In this document: in pieces, positions 1-13,943 of the stretch
How the letters are laid out: each line of letters begins with the position of its first letter
Numbering within the stretch: the stretch's first letter is position 1
NCBI GenBank assembly: GCA_964035545.1
Contig: OZ037768.1
Location: forward strand, 1 to 45,000
Length of the DNA stretch: 45,000 bases
DNA from: Bugula neritina
Taxonomy: Eukaryota; Bryozoa; Gymnolaemata; Cheilostomatida; Bugulidae
Reading direction: 5' to 3'
Translations under genes and position numbers: made by a program
Notes under the pieces: generated by a model
Databases searched by the model: none
What the model saw: only the letters and a program-made list of their open reading frames with translations
Told to the model about the DNA's origin: nothing

Positions 1-3000
1 CCCAAACCCCAAACCCCAAACCCCAAACCCCAAACCCCAAACCCAAACCCCAAACCCCAAACCCCAAACCCCAAACCCCAAACCCCAAACCCCAAACCCC
101 AAACCCCAAACCCCAAACCCCAAACCCCAAACCCCAAACCCCAAACCCCAAACCCCAAACCCAAACCCAAACCCCAAACCCCAAACCCCAACCCCAAACC
201 CCAAACCCCAAACCCCAAACCCCAAACCCCAAACCCCAAACCCCAAACCCCAACCCCAAACCCCAAACCCCAAACCCCAAACCCCAAACCCCAAACCCCA
301 ACCCCAAACCCAAACCCAAACCCCAAACCCCAAACCCCAAACCCCAAACCCCAAACCCAAACCCAAACCCCAAACCCCAAACCCAAACCCCAAACCCAAA
401 CCCCAAACCCCAACCCCAAACCCCAAACCCCAAACCCCAAACCCAAACCCCAAACCCCAAACCCCAAACCCCAAACCCCAAACCCCAAACCCCAAACCCC
501 AAACCCAAACCCCAAACCCCAAACCCCACCCCAAACCCCAAACCCAAACCCCAAACCCCAACCCCAAACCCCAAAACCCCAAACCCCAAACCCCAAAACC
601 CCAAACCCCAAACCCCAAACCCCAAACCCCAAACCCCCAAACCCCAAACCCCAAACCCCAAACCCCAAACCCCAAACCCCAAACCCCAACCCCAAACCCC
701 AAACCCCAAACCCCAAACCCCAAACCCCAAACCCCAAACCCCAAACCCCAAACCCCAAACCCCAAACCCCAAACCCCAAACCCCAAACCCCCAACCCAAA
801 CCCCAAACCCAAACCCCAAACCCCAAACCCCAAACCCAAACCCCAAACCCCAAACCCCAAACCCCAAACCCAAACCCAAACCCCAACCCCAAACCCCAAA
901 CCCCAAAACCCCAAACCCCAAACCCCAAACCCCAAACCCCAAACCCCAAACCCCAAACCCCAAACCCCAACCAACCCCAAACCCCAAACCCCAAACCCCA
1001 AACCCCAAACCCCAAACCCCAAACCCCAAACCCAAACCCCAAACCCCAAACCCCAAACCCCAAACCCCAAACCCCAAACCCCAAACCCAAACCCCAACCC
1101 CAAACCCCAAACCCCAAACCCCAAACCCCAAACCCCAAACCCAAACCCCAAACCCCAAACCCCAAACCCCCAAACCCCAAACCCCAAACCCCAAACCCCA
1201 AACCCCAAACACCCCAAACCCCAAACCCCAAACCCCAAACCCCAAACCCCAAACCCCAAACCCCAAACCCCAAACCCCAAACCCCAAACCCCAAACCCCA
1301 AACCCCAAACCCCAAACCCCAAACCCCAAACCCCAAACCCCAAACCCCAAACCCCAAACCCCAAACCCCAAACCCCAAACCCCAAACCCCAAACCCCAAA
1401 CCCCAAACCCAAACCCCAAACCCCAAACCCCAAACCCCAAACCCCAAACCCCAAACCCCAAACCCCAAACCCCAAACCCAAACCCCAAACCCCAAACCCC
1501 AAACCCCAAACCCCAAACCCCAAACCCCAAACCCCAAACCCCAAACCCCAAACCCCAAACCCCAAACCCCAAACCCCAAACCCCAAACCCCAAACCCCAA
1601 ACCCAAACCCCAAACCCCAAACCCCAAACCCCAACCCCAAACCCCCAAACCCCAAACCCCAAACCCCAAACCCCAAACCCCAAACCCCAACCCCAAACCC
1701 CAAACCCCAAACCCCAAACCCAAACCCCAAACCCCAAACCCCAAACCCCAAACCCCAAACCCCAAACCCCAAACCCCAAACCCCAACCCCAAACCCCAAA
1801 CCCCAAACCCAAACCCCAAACCCCAAACCCCAAAAACCCCAAACCCCAAACCCCAAACCCCAAAACCCAAACCCCAAACCCCAAACCCCAAACCCCAAAC
1901 CCAAACCCCAAACCCCAAACCCCAAACCCACCCAAACCCCAAACCCCAAACCCCAACCCCAAACCCCAAACCCCAAACCCAACCAAACCCAAACCCCAAA
2001 CCCCAAACCCCAAACCCCAAACCCCAAACCCCAAACCCCAAACCCCAACCCCAAACCCCAAACCCCAAACCCCAAACCCAAACCCCAAACCCCAAACCCA
2101 AACCCCAAACCCAAACCCCAAACCCCAAACCCCAAACCCCAAACCCCAAACCCCAAACCCCAAACCCCAAACCCCAAACCCCAAACCCCAAACCCCAAAC
2201 CCCAAAACCCCAAACCCCAAACCCCAAACCCCAAACCCCAAACCCCAACCCCAAACCCCAAACCCCAACCCCAAACCCCAAACCCCAAACCCCAAACCCC
2301 AAACCCCAACCCCAAACCCCCCAACCCCAAACCCCAAACCCCAAACCCCAAACCCCAAACCCCAACCCCAAACCCCCAAACCCCAAACCCCAAACCCCAA
2401 ACCCCAAACCCAAACCCCCAACCCCAAACCCCAAACCCCAAACCCCAAACCCCAAACCCCAAACCCCAAACCCCAAACCCCAAACCCCAAACCCCAAACC
2501 CCAAACCCCAAACCCCAAACCCCAAACCCCCAAACCCCAAACCCCAAACCCCAAACCCAAACCCCAAACCCCAAACCCCAACCCCAAACCCCAAACCCCA
2601 AACCCCAAACCCCAAACCCCAAACCCCAAACCCCAAACCCCAAACCCCAAACCCCAAACCCCAAACCCCAAACCCCAAACCCCCAACCCAACCCCAAACC
2701 CCAAACCCCAAACCCCAAACCCCAAACCCCAAACCCCAAACCCCAAACCCCAAACCCCAAACCCCAAACCCCAAACCCCAAACCCCAAACCCCAAACCCC
2801 AAACCCCAAACCCCAAACCCCAACCCAAACCCCAAACCCCAACCCCAAACCCCAAACCCCAAACCCCAAACCCCAAACCCCAAACCCCAACCCCAAACCC
2901 AAACCCCAAACCCCAAACCCCAAACCCCAACCCCAAACCCCAAACCCCAACCCCAAACCCCAAACCCAAACCCCAAACCCCAAACCCCAAACCCCAAACC

Positions 3001-6000
3001 CCAAACCCCAAACCCCAAACCCCAAACCCCAAACCCCCAAACCCCAAACCCCAACACCCCAAACCCCCAAACCCAAACCCCAAACCCAAACCCCAAACCC
3101 CAAAACCCCAAACCCCAAACCCAAACCCCAAACCCCAAACCCCAAACCCCAAACCCCAAACCCCAAACCCCAAACCCCAAACCCCAAACCCCAAACCCCC
3201 AAACCCCAAACCCCAAACCCCAAACCCCAAACCCCAAACCCCAAACCCCAAACCCCAAACCCCAAACCCCAAACCCCAAACCCCAAACCCAAACCCCAAA
3301 CCCCAAACCCCAAACCCCAAACCCCAAACCCCAAACCCAAACCCCAAACCCCAAACCCCAAACCCCAAACCCCAAAACCCCAAACCCCAAACCCCAAACC
3401 CCAAACCCCAAACCCCAAACCCCAAACCCCAAACCCCAAACCCCAAACCCCAAACCCCAAACCCCAAACCCCAAACCCCAAACCCCAAACCCAAACCCCA
3501 AACCCCAAACCCCAAACCCCAAACCCCAACCCCAAACCCCAAACCCCAAACCCCAAACCCCAAACCCCAAACCCCAAACCCCAAACCCCAAACCCCAAAC
3601 CCCAAACCCCAAACCCCAAACCCCAAACCCCAAACCCAAACCCCAAACCCCAAACCCCAAACCCCAAACCCCAAACCCCAAACCCCAAACCCCAAACCCC
3701 AAACCCCAAACCCCAAACCCCAAACCCCAACCCCAAACCCCAAACCCCAAACCCCAAACCCCAAACCCCAAACCCCAAACCCCAAACCCCAAACCCCAAA
3801 CCCCAAACCCCAAACCCCAAACCCCCAAACCCCAAACCCCAAACCCAAACCCCAAACCCCAAACCCCAAACCCCAAACCCCAAACCCCAAACCCCAAACC
3901 CCAAACCCCAAACCCCAAACCCCAAACCCCAAACCCCAAACCCCAAACCCCAACCCAACCCCCAAACCCCAAACCCCAAACCCCAAACCCCAAACCCCAA
4001 ACCCCAAACCCCAAACCCCAAACCCCAAACCCCAAACCCCAAACCCCAAACCCCAAACCCCAAACCCCAAACCCCAAACCCCAAACCCCAAACCCCAACC
4101 CCAAACCCCAAACCCCAAACCCCAAACCCCAAACCCCAAACCCAAACCCCAAACCCCAAACCCCAAACCCCAAACCCCAAACCCAAACCCCAAACCCCAA
4201 ACCCCAAACCCAAACCCCAAACCCCAAACCCCAAACCCCCAAACCCCAAACCCCAAACCCCAACCCCAAACCCCAAACCCCAAACCCCAAACCCCAAACC
4301 CCAAACCCCAAACCCCAAACCCCAAACCCCAAACCCCAAACCCCAAACCCCAAACCCCAAACCCCAAACCCCAAACCCCAAACCCAAACCCAAACCCCAA
4401 ACCCCAAACCCCAAACCCCAAACCCCAAACCCCAAACCCCAAACCCCAAACCCCAAACCCCAAACCCCAAACCCCCACCCCAAACCCCAACCCCAAACCC
4501 CAAACCCCAAACCCCAAACCCAAACCCCCAAACCCCAAACCCCAAACCCCAAACCCCAAACCCCAACCCCAAACCCCAAACCCCAAACCCCAAACCCCAA
4601 ACCCCAAACCCCAAACCCCAAACCCCAAACCCCAAACCCCAAACCCCAAACCCCAAACCCCAAACCCCAAACCCCAAACCCCAAACCCCAAACCCCAAAC
4701 CCCAAACCCAAACCCCAAACCCCAAACCCCAAACCCCAAACCCCAAACCCCAAACCCCAAACCCCAAACCCCAAACCCCAAACCCCAAACCCCAACCCCA
4801 ACCCCAAACCCCAAACCCCAAACCCCAAACCCCAAACCCCAAACCCCAAACCCCAAACCCCAAACCCCCAAACCCCAAACCCACCCCAAACCCAAACCCC
4901 AAACCCCAAACCCCAAACCCCAAACCCCAAACCCCAAACCCCAAACCCCAAACCCCAAACCCCAAACCCCAAACCCCAACCCCAAACCCCAAACCCCAAA
5001 CCCCAAACCCCAAACCCCAAACCCCAAACCCCAAACCCCAAACCCCAAACCCCAAACCCCAAACCCCAAACCCCAAACCCCAAACCCCAAACCCCAAACC
5101 CCAAACCCCAAACCCCAAACCCCAAACCCCAAACCCCAAACCCCAAACCCCAAACCCCAAACCCCAAACCCCAAACCCCAAACCCCAAACCCCAAACCCC
5201 AAACCCCAAACCCCAAACCCCAAACCCCAAACCCCAAACCCCAAACCCCCAACCCAAACCCCAAACCCCAAACCCCAAACCCCAAACCCCAACCCCAAAC
5301 CCCAAACCCCAAACCCAAACCCCAAACCCCAAACCCCAAACCCCAAACCCCAAACCCCAAACCCCAACCCCCAAACCCCAAACCCCAAACCCCAAACCCC
5401 AAACCCCAAACCCCAAACCCCAAACCCCAAACCCCAAACCCCAAACCCCAAACCCCAAACCCCAAACCCCAAACCCCAAACCCCAAACCCCAAACCCCAA
5501 ACCCCAAACCCAAACCCCAAACCCCAAACCCCAAACCCCAAACCCAAACCCCAAACCCCAAACCCCAAACCCCAAACCCCAAACCCCAAACCCCAAACCC
5601 CAAACCCCAAACCCCAAACCCCAAACCCCAAACCCCAAACCCCAAACCCCAAACCCCAAACCCCAAACCCCAAACCCCCAAACCCCAAACCCCAAACCCC
5701 AAACCCCAAACCCCAAACCCCAAACCCCAACCCCCAAACCCCAAACCCCAAACCCCAAACCCCAAACCCCAAACCCCAAACCCCAAACCCCAAACCCCAA
5801 ACCCCAAACCCCAAACCCCAAACCCCAAACCCCAAACCCCAAACCCCAAACCCCAAACCCCAAACCCCAAACCCCAAACCCCAAACCCAAACCCCAAACC
5901 CCAAACCCCAAACCCAAACCCCAAACCCCAAACCCCAAACCCCAAACCCCAAACCCCAAACCCCAAACCCCAAACCCAAACCCCAAACCCCAAACCCCAA

Positions 6001-9000
6001 ACCCCAAACCCCAAACCCCAAACCCCAAACCCCAAACCCCAAACCCCAAACCCCAAACCCCAAACCCCAAACCCCAAACCCCAAACCCCAAACCCCAAAC
6101 CCCAAACCCCAAACCCCAAACCCCAAACCCCAACCCCAAACCCCAAACCCCAAACCCCAAACCCCAAACCCCAAACCCCAAACCCCAAACCCCAAACCCC
6201 AAACCCCAAACCCCAACCCAAACCCCAAACCCCAAACCCCAAACCCCAAACCCCAAACCCCAAACCCCAAACCCCAAACCCCAAACCCCAAACCCCAAAC
6301 CCCAAACCCCAACCCCAAACCCCAAACCCCAACCCCCAAACCCCAAACCCCAAACCCCAAACCCCAAACCCCAAACCCCAAACCCCCAAACCCCAAACCC
6401 CAAACCCCAAACCCCAAACCCCAAACCCCAAACCCCAAACCCCAACCCCAAACCCCAAACCCCAAACCCCAAACCCCAAACCCCAAACCCCAAACCCCAA
6501 ACCCCAAACCCCAAACCCCAACCCCAAACCCCAAACCCCAAACCCCAAACCCCAAACCCCAAACCCCAAACCCAACCCCAAACCCCAAACCCCAAACCCC
6601 AAACCCCCAAACCCCAACCCCCCAACCCCAAACCCCAAACCCCAAACCCCAACCCCAAACCCCAAACCCCAAACCCCAAACCCCAACCCCAAACCCCAAC
6701 CCCAAACCCCAAACCCCAAACCCCAACCCCAAACCCCAAACCCCAAACCCCAAACCCCAACCCCAAACCCCAACCCCAAACCCCAAACCCCAAACCCCAA
6801 ACCCCAAACCCCAAACCCCAACCCCCAACCCCAAACCCCAAACCCCAAACCCCAAACCCCAACCCCAACCCAAACCCCAAACCCCAAACCCCAAACCCCA
6901 AACCCCAAACCCCAAACCCCAAACCCCAAACCCCAAACCCCAAACCCCAACCCCAAACCCCAAACCCCAAACCCCAAACCCCAAACCCCAAACCCCAAAC
7001 CCCAAACCCCAACCCCAAACCCCAAACCCCAAACCCCAAACCCCAAACCCCAAACCCCAAACCCCAAACCCCAAACCCCAACCCCAAACCCCAACCCCAA
7101 ACCCCAAACCCCAAACCCCAAACCCCAAACCCCAAACCCCAAACCCCAACCCCCAAACCCCAAACCCCAAACCCCAAACCCCAAACCCCAAACCCCAAAC
7201 CCCAAACCCCAAACCCCAAACCCCAAACCCAACCCCAAACCCCAAACCCCAAACCCCAAACCCCAAACCCCAAACCCCAACCCCAAACCCCAAACCCCAA
7301 ACCCCAAACCCCAACCCCAAACCCCAAACCCCAAACCCCAAACCCCAACCCAAACCCCAAACCCCAACCCCAAACCCCAAACCCCAAACCCCAAACCCCA
7401 AACCCCAAACCCCAAACCCCAAACCACCAACCCCAAACCCCAAACCCCAAACCCCAAACCCCAACCCCAAACCCAAACCCAAACCCCAAACCCCAAACCC
7501 CAACCCCAAACCCCAAACCCCAAACCCCAAACCCCAAACCCCAAACCCCAAACCCCAAACCCCAAACCCCAAACCCCAAACCCCAAACCCCAAACCCCAA
7601 ACCCCAAACCCCAAACCCCAAACCCCAAACCCCAAACCCCAAACCCCAAACCCCAAACCCCAAACCCCAAACCCCAACCCCAAACCCCAAACCCCAAACC
7701 CCAAACCCCAACCCCAAACCCCAAACCCCAACCCCAAACCCCAAACCCCAAACCCCAAACCCCAAACCCCAAACCCCAAACCCAAACCCCAACCCCAACC
7801 CCAAACCCCAACCCCAAACCCCAAACCCCAACCCCAAACCCCAAACCCCAAACCCCAAACCCCAAACCCCAAACCCCAAACCCCAAACCCCAAACCCCAA
7901 ACCCCAAACCCCAAACCCCAAACCCCAAACCCCAAACCCCCAAACCCCAAACCCCAAACCCCAAACCCCAAACCCCAACCCCAAACCCCAAACCCCAAAC
8001 CCCAAACCCCAACCCCAAACCCCAAACCCCAAACCCCAAACCCAACCCCCAAACCCAAACCCCAAACCCCAAACCCCAAACCCCAAACCCCAAACCCCAA
8101 ACCCCAAACCCCAAACCCCAAACCCCAAACCCCAAACCCCAAACCCCAAACCCCAAACCCCAAACCCCAAACCCCAAACCCCAAACCCCAAACCCCAAAC
8201 CCCAAACCCCAAACCCCAAACCCCAAACCCCAAACCCCAAACCCCAAACCCCAAACCCCAAACCCCAAACCCCAAACCCCAAACCCCAAACCCCAAACCC
8301 CAAACCCCAAACCCCAAACCCCAAACCCCAAACCCCAAACCCCAAACCCCAAACCCCAAACCCCAAACCCCAAACCCCAAACCCCAAACCCCAAACCCCA
8401 AACCCAAACCCCAAACCCCAAACCCCAAACCCCAAACCCCAAACCCCAAACCCCAAACCCCAAACCCCAAACCCCAAACCCCAAACCCCAAACCCCAAAC
8501 CCCAAACCCCAAACCCCAAACCCCAAACCCCAAACCCCAAACCCCAAACCCCAAACCCCAAACCCCAAACCCCAAACCCCAAACCCCAAACCCCAAACCC
8601 CAAACCCCAAACCCCAAACCCCAAACCCCAAACCCCAAACCCCAAACCCCAAACCCCAAACCCCAAACCCCAAACCCCAAACCCCAAACCCCAAACCCCA
8701 AACCCCAAACCCCAAACCCCAAACCCCAAACCCCAAACCCCAAACCCCAAACCCCAAACCCCAAACCCCAAACCCCAAACCCCAAACCCCAAACCCCAAA
8801 CCCCAAACCCCAAACCCCAAACCCCAAACCCCAAACCCCAAACCCCAAACCCCAAACCCCAAACCCCAAACCCCAAACCCCAAACCCCAAACCCCAAACC
8901 CCAAACCCCAAACCCCAAACCCCAAACCCCAAACCCAAACCCCAAACCCCAAACCCCAAACCCCAAACCCCAAACCCCAAACCCCAAACCCCAAACCCCA

Positions 9001-9555
9001 AACCCCAAACCCCAAACCCCAAACCCCAAACCCCAAACCCCAAACCCCAAACCCCAAACCCCAAACCCCAAACCCCAAACCCCAAACCCCAAACCCCAAA
9101 CCCCAAACCCCAAACCCCAAACCCCAAACCCCAAACCCCAAACCCCAAACCCCAAACCCCAAACCCCAAACCCCAAACCCCAAACCCCAAACCCCAAACC
9201 CCAAACCCCAAACCCCAAACCCCAAACCCCAAACCCCAAACCCCAAACCCCAAACCCCAAACCCCAAACCCCAAACCCCAAACCCCAAACCCCAAACCCC
9301 AAACCCCAAACCCCAAACCCCAAACCCCAAACCCCAAACCCCAAACCCCAAACCCCAAACCCCAAACCCCAAACCCCAAACCCCAAACCCCAAACCCCAA
9401 ACCCCAAACCCCAAACCCCAAACCCCAAACCCCAAACCCCAAACCCCAAACCCCAAACCCCAAACCCCAAACCCCAAACCCCAAACCCCAAACCCCAAAC
9501 CCCAAACCCCAAACCCCAAACCCCAAACCCCAAACCCCAAACCCCAAACCCCAAA
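1..9555 (+). repeat. Distal telomeric array, CCCCAAA units (G-strand TTTGGGG)
   Basis: Uninterrupted tandem 7-mers of CCCCAAA. The C-rich strand runs 5'->3' from the window edge, which is the orientation of a left chromosome end. Unit-length variants (C3, C5, A2, A4) are frequent over roughly 1-8060. Rarer departures occur, for example near 528, 1210, 1930 and 3050. From about 8060 to 9555 the array is almost perfect, with exceptions near 8402 and 8933. The G4 run per unit implies strong G-quadruplex potential on the complementary strand. That this is a terminal telomere is inferred from orientation and position. Some homopolymer variants could be consensus error at a contig end. Confidence 0.93.
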
Positions 9556-9617
9556 CCCCGAACCCCGAACCCCGAACCCCGAACCCCGAACCCCAAACCC
9601 CAAACCCCAAACCCCAA
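9556..9617 (+). repeat. Mixed transition zone between telomeric variant blocks
   Basis: Five CCCCGAA units (9556-9590) are followed by three CCCCAAA units and one shortened CCCCAA unit (9591-9617). The continuous CCCCGAA block then begins. The two variants are therefore interleaved once before separating cleanly. Confidence 0.9.
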
Positions 9618-12600
9618 CCCCGAACCCCGAACCCCGAACCCCGAACCCCGAACCCCGAACCCCGAACCCCGAACCCCGAACCCCGAACCCCGAACCCCGA
9701 ACCCCGAACCCCGAACCCCGAACCCCGAACCCCGAACCCCGAACCCCGAACCCCGAACCCCGAACCCCGAACCCCGAACCCCGAACCCCGAACCCCGAAC
9801 CCCGAACCCCGAACCCCGAACCCCGAACCCCGAACCCCGAACCCCGAACCCCGAACCCCGAACCCCGAACCCCGAACCCCGAACCCCGAACCCCGAACCC
9901 CGAACCCCGAACCCCGAACCCCGAACCCCGAACCCCGAACCCCGAACCCCGAACCCCGAACCCCGAACCCCGAACCCCGAACCCCGAACCCCGAACCCCG
10001 AACCCCGAACCCCGAACCCCGAACCCCGAACCCCGAACCCCGAACCCCGAACCCCGAACCCCGAACCCCGAACCCCGAACCCCGAACCCCGAACCCCGAA
10101 CCCCGAACCCCGAACCCCGAACCCCGAACCCCGAACCCCGAACCCCGAACCCCGAACCCCGAACCCCGAACCCCGAACCCCGAACCCCGAACCCCGAACC
10201 CCGAACCCCGAACCCCGAACCCCGAACCCCGAACCCCGAACCCCGAACCCCGAACCCCGAACCCCGAACCCCGAACCCCGAACCCCGAACCCCGAACCCC
10301 GAACCCCGAACCCCGAACCCCGAACCCCGAACCCCGAACCCCGAACCCCGAACCCCGAACCCCGAACCCCGAACCCCGAACCCCGAACCCCGAACCCCGA
10401 ACCCCGAACCCCGAACCCCGAACCCCGAACCCCGAACCCCGAACCCCGAACCCCGAACCCCGAACCCCGAACCCCGAACCCCGAACCCCGAACCCCGAAC
10501 CCCGAACCCCGAACCCCGAACCCCGAACCCCGAACCCCGAACCCCGAACCCCGAACCCCGAACCCCGAACCCCGAACCCCGAACCCCGAACCCCGAACCC
10601 CGAACCCCGAACCCCGAACCCCGAACCCCGAACCCCGAACCCCGAACCCCGAACCCCGAACCCCGAACCCCGAACCCCGAACCCCGAACCCCGAACCCCG
10701 AACCCCGAACCCCGAACCCCGAACCCCGAACCCCGAACCCCGAACCCCGAACCCCGAACCCCGAACCCCGAACCCCGAACCCCGAACCCCGAACCCCGAA
10801 CCCCGAACCCCGAACCCCGAACCCCGAACCCCGAACCCCGAACCCCGAACCCCGAACCCCGAACCCCGAACCCCGAACCCCGAACCCCGAACCCCGAACC
10901 CCGAACCCCGAACCCCGAACCCCGAACCCCGAACCCCGAACCCCGAACCCCGAACCCCGAACCCCGAACCCCGAACCCCGAACCCCGAACCCCGAACCCC
11001 GAACCCCGAACCCCGAACCCCGAACCCCGAACCCCGAACCCCGAACCCCGAACCCCGAACCCCGAACCCCGAACCCCGAACCCCGAACCCCGAACCCCGA
11101 ACCCCGAACCCCGAACCCCGAACCCCGAACCCCGAACCCCGAACCCCGAACCCCGAACCCCGAACCCCGAACCCCGAACCCCGAACCCCGAACCCCGAAC
11201 CCCGAACCCCGAACCCCGAACCCCGAACCCCGAACCCCGAACCCCGAACCCCGAACCCCGAACCCCGAACCCCGAACCCCGAACCCCGAACCCCGAACCC
11301 CGAACCCCGAACCCCGAACCCCGAACCCCGAACCCCGAACCCCGAACCCCGAACCCCGAACCCCGAACCCCGAACCCCGAACCCCGAACCCCGAACCCCG
11401 AACCCCGAACCCCGAACCCCGAACCCCGAACCCCGAACCCCGAACCCCGAACCCCGAACCCCGAACCCCGAACCCCGAACCCCGAACCCCGAACCCCGAA
11501 CCCCGAACCCCGAACCCCGAACCCCGAACCCCGAACCCCGAACCCCGAACCCCGAACCCCGAACCCCGAACCCCGAACCCCGAACCCCGAACCCCGAACC
11601 CCGAACCCCGAACCCCGAACCCCGAACCCCGAACCCCGAACCCCGAACCCCGAACCCCGAACCCCGAACCCCGAACCCCGAACCCCGAACCCCGAACCCC
11701 GAACCCCGAACCCCGAACCCCGAACCCCGAACCCCGAACCCCGAACCCCGAACCCCGAACCCCGAACCCCGAACCCCGAACCCCGAACCCCGAACCCCGA
11801 ACCCCGAACCCCGAACCCCGAACCCCGAACCCCGAACCCCGAACCCCGAACCCCGAACCCCGAACCCCGAACCCCGAACCCCGAACCCCGAACCCCGAAC
11901 CCCGAACCCCGAACCCCGAACCCCGAACCCCGAACCCCGAACCCCGAACCCCGAACCCCGAACCCCGAACCCCGAACCCCGAACCCCGAACCCCGAACCC
12001 CGAACCCCGAACCCCGAACCCCGAACCCCGAACCCCGAACCCCGAACCCCGAACCCCGAACCCCGAACCCCGAACCCCGAACCCCGAACCCCGAACCCCG
12101 AACCCCGAACCCCGAACCCCGAACCCCGAACCCCGAACCCCGAACCCCGAACCCCGAACCCCGAACCCCGAACCCCGAACCCCGAACCCCGAACCCCGAA
12201 CCCCGAACCCCGAACCCCGAACCCCGAACCCCGAACCCCGAACCCCGAACCCCGAACCCCGAACCCCGAACCCCGAACCCCGAACCCCGAACCCCGAACC
12301 CCGAACCCCGAACCCCGAACCCCGAACCCCGAACCCCGAACCCCGAACCCCGAACCCCGAACCCCGAACCCCGAACCCCGAACCCCGAACCCCGAACCCC
12401 GAACCCCGAACCCCGAACCCCGAACCCCGAACCCCGAACCCCGAACCCCGAACCCCGAACCCCGAACCCCGAACCCCGAACCCCGAACCCCGAACCCCGA
12501 ACCCCGAACCCCGAACCCCGAACCCCGAACCCCGAACCCCGAACCCCGAACCCCGAACCCCGAACCCCGAACCCCGAACCCCGAACCCCGAACCCCGAAC

Positions 12601-13943
12601 CCCGAACCCCGAACCCCGAACCCCGAACCCCGAACCCCGAACCCCGAACCCCGAACCCCGAACCCCGAACCCCGAACCCCGAACCCCGAACCCCGAACCC
12701 CGAACCCCGAACCCCGAACCCCGAACCCCGAACCCCGAACCCCGAACCCCGAACCCCGAACCCCGAACCCCGAACCCCGAACCCCGAACCCCGAACCCCG
12801 AACCCCGAACCCCGAACCCCGAACCCCGAACCCCGAACCCCGAACCCCGAACCCCGAACCCCGAACCCCGAACCCCGAACCCCGAACCCCGAACCCCGAA
12901 CCCCGAACCCCGAACCCCGAACCCCGAACCCCGAACCCCGAACCCCGAACCCCGAACCCCGAACCCCGAACCCCGAACCCCGAACCCCGAACCCCGAACC
13001 CCGAACCCCGAACCCCGAACCCCGAACCCCGAACCCCGAACCCCGAACCCCGAACCCCGAACCCCGAACCCCGAACCCCGAACCCCGAACCCCGAACCCC
13101 GAACCCCGAACCCCGAACCCCGAACCCCGAACCCCGAACCCCGAACCCCGAACCCCGAACCCCGAACCCCGAACCCCGAACCCCGAACCCCGAACCCCGA
13201 ACCCCGAACCCCGAACCCCGAACCCCGAACCCCGAACCCCGAACCCCGAACCCCGAACCCCGAACCCCGAACCCCGAACCCCGAACCCCGAACCCCGAAC
13301 CCCGAACCCCGAACCCCGAACCCCGAACCCCGAACCCCGAACCCCGAACCCCGAACCCCGAACCCCGAACCCCGAACCCCGAACCCCGAACCCCGAACCC
13401 CGAACCCCGAACCCCGAACCCCGAACCCCGAACCCCGAACCCCGAACCCCGAACCCCGAACCCCGAACCCCGAACCCCGAACCCCGAACCCCGAACCCCG
13501 AACCCCGAACCCCGAACCCCGAACCCCGAACCCCGAACCCCGAACCCCGAACCCCGAACCCCGAACCCCGAACCCCGAACCCCGAACCCCGAACCCCGAA
13601 CCCCGAACCCCGAACCCCGAACCCCGAACCCCGAACCCCGAACCCCGAACCCCGAACCCCGAACCCCGAACCCCGAACCCCGAACCCCGAACCCCGAACC
13701 CCGAACCCCGAACCCCGAACCCCGAACCCCGAACCCCGAACCCCGAACCCCGAACCCCGAACCCCGAACCCCGAACCCCGAACCCCGAACCCCGAACCCC
13801 GAACCCCGAACCCCGAACCCCGAACCCCGAACCCCGAACCCCGAACCCCGAACCCCGAACCCCGAACCCCGAACCCCGAACCCCGAACCCCGAACCCCGA
13901 ACCCCGAACCCCGAACCCCGAACCCCGAACCCCGAACCCCGAA
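9618..13943 (+). repeat. Telomeric variant block CCCCGAA (G-strand TTCGGGG)
   Basis: The 4326 bp equal exactly 618 units of 7 bp, and I saw no interruption. This block differs from the distal one by a single A-to-G change per unit, which creates a CpG in every unit. Its homogeneity contrasts with the noisy distal block. Confidence 0.93.
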
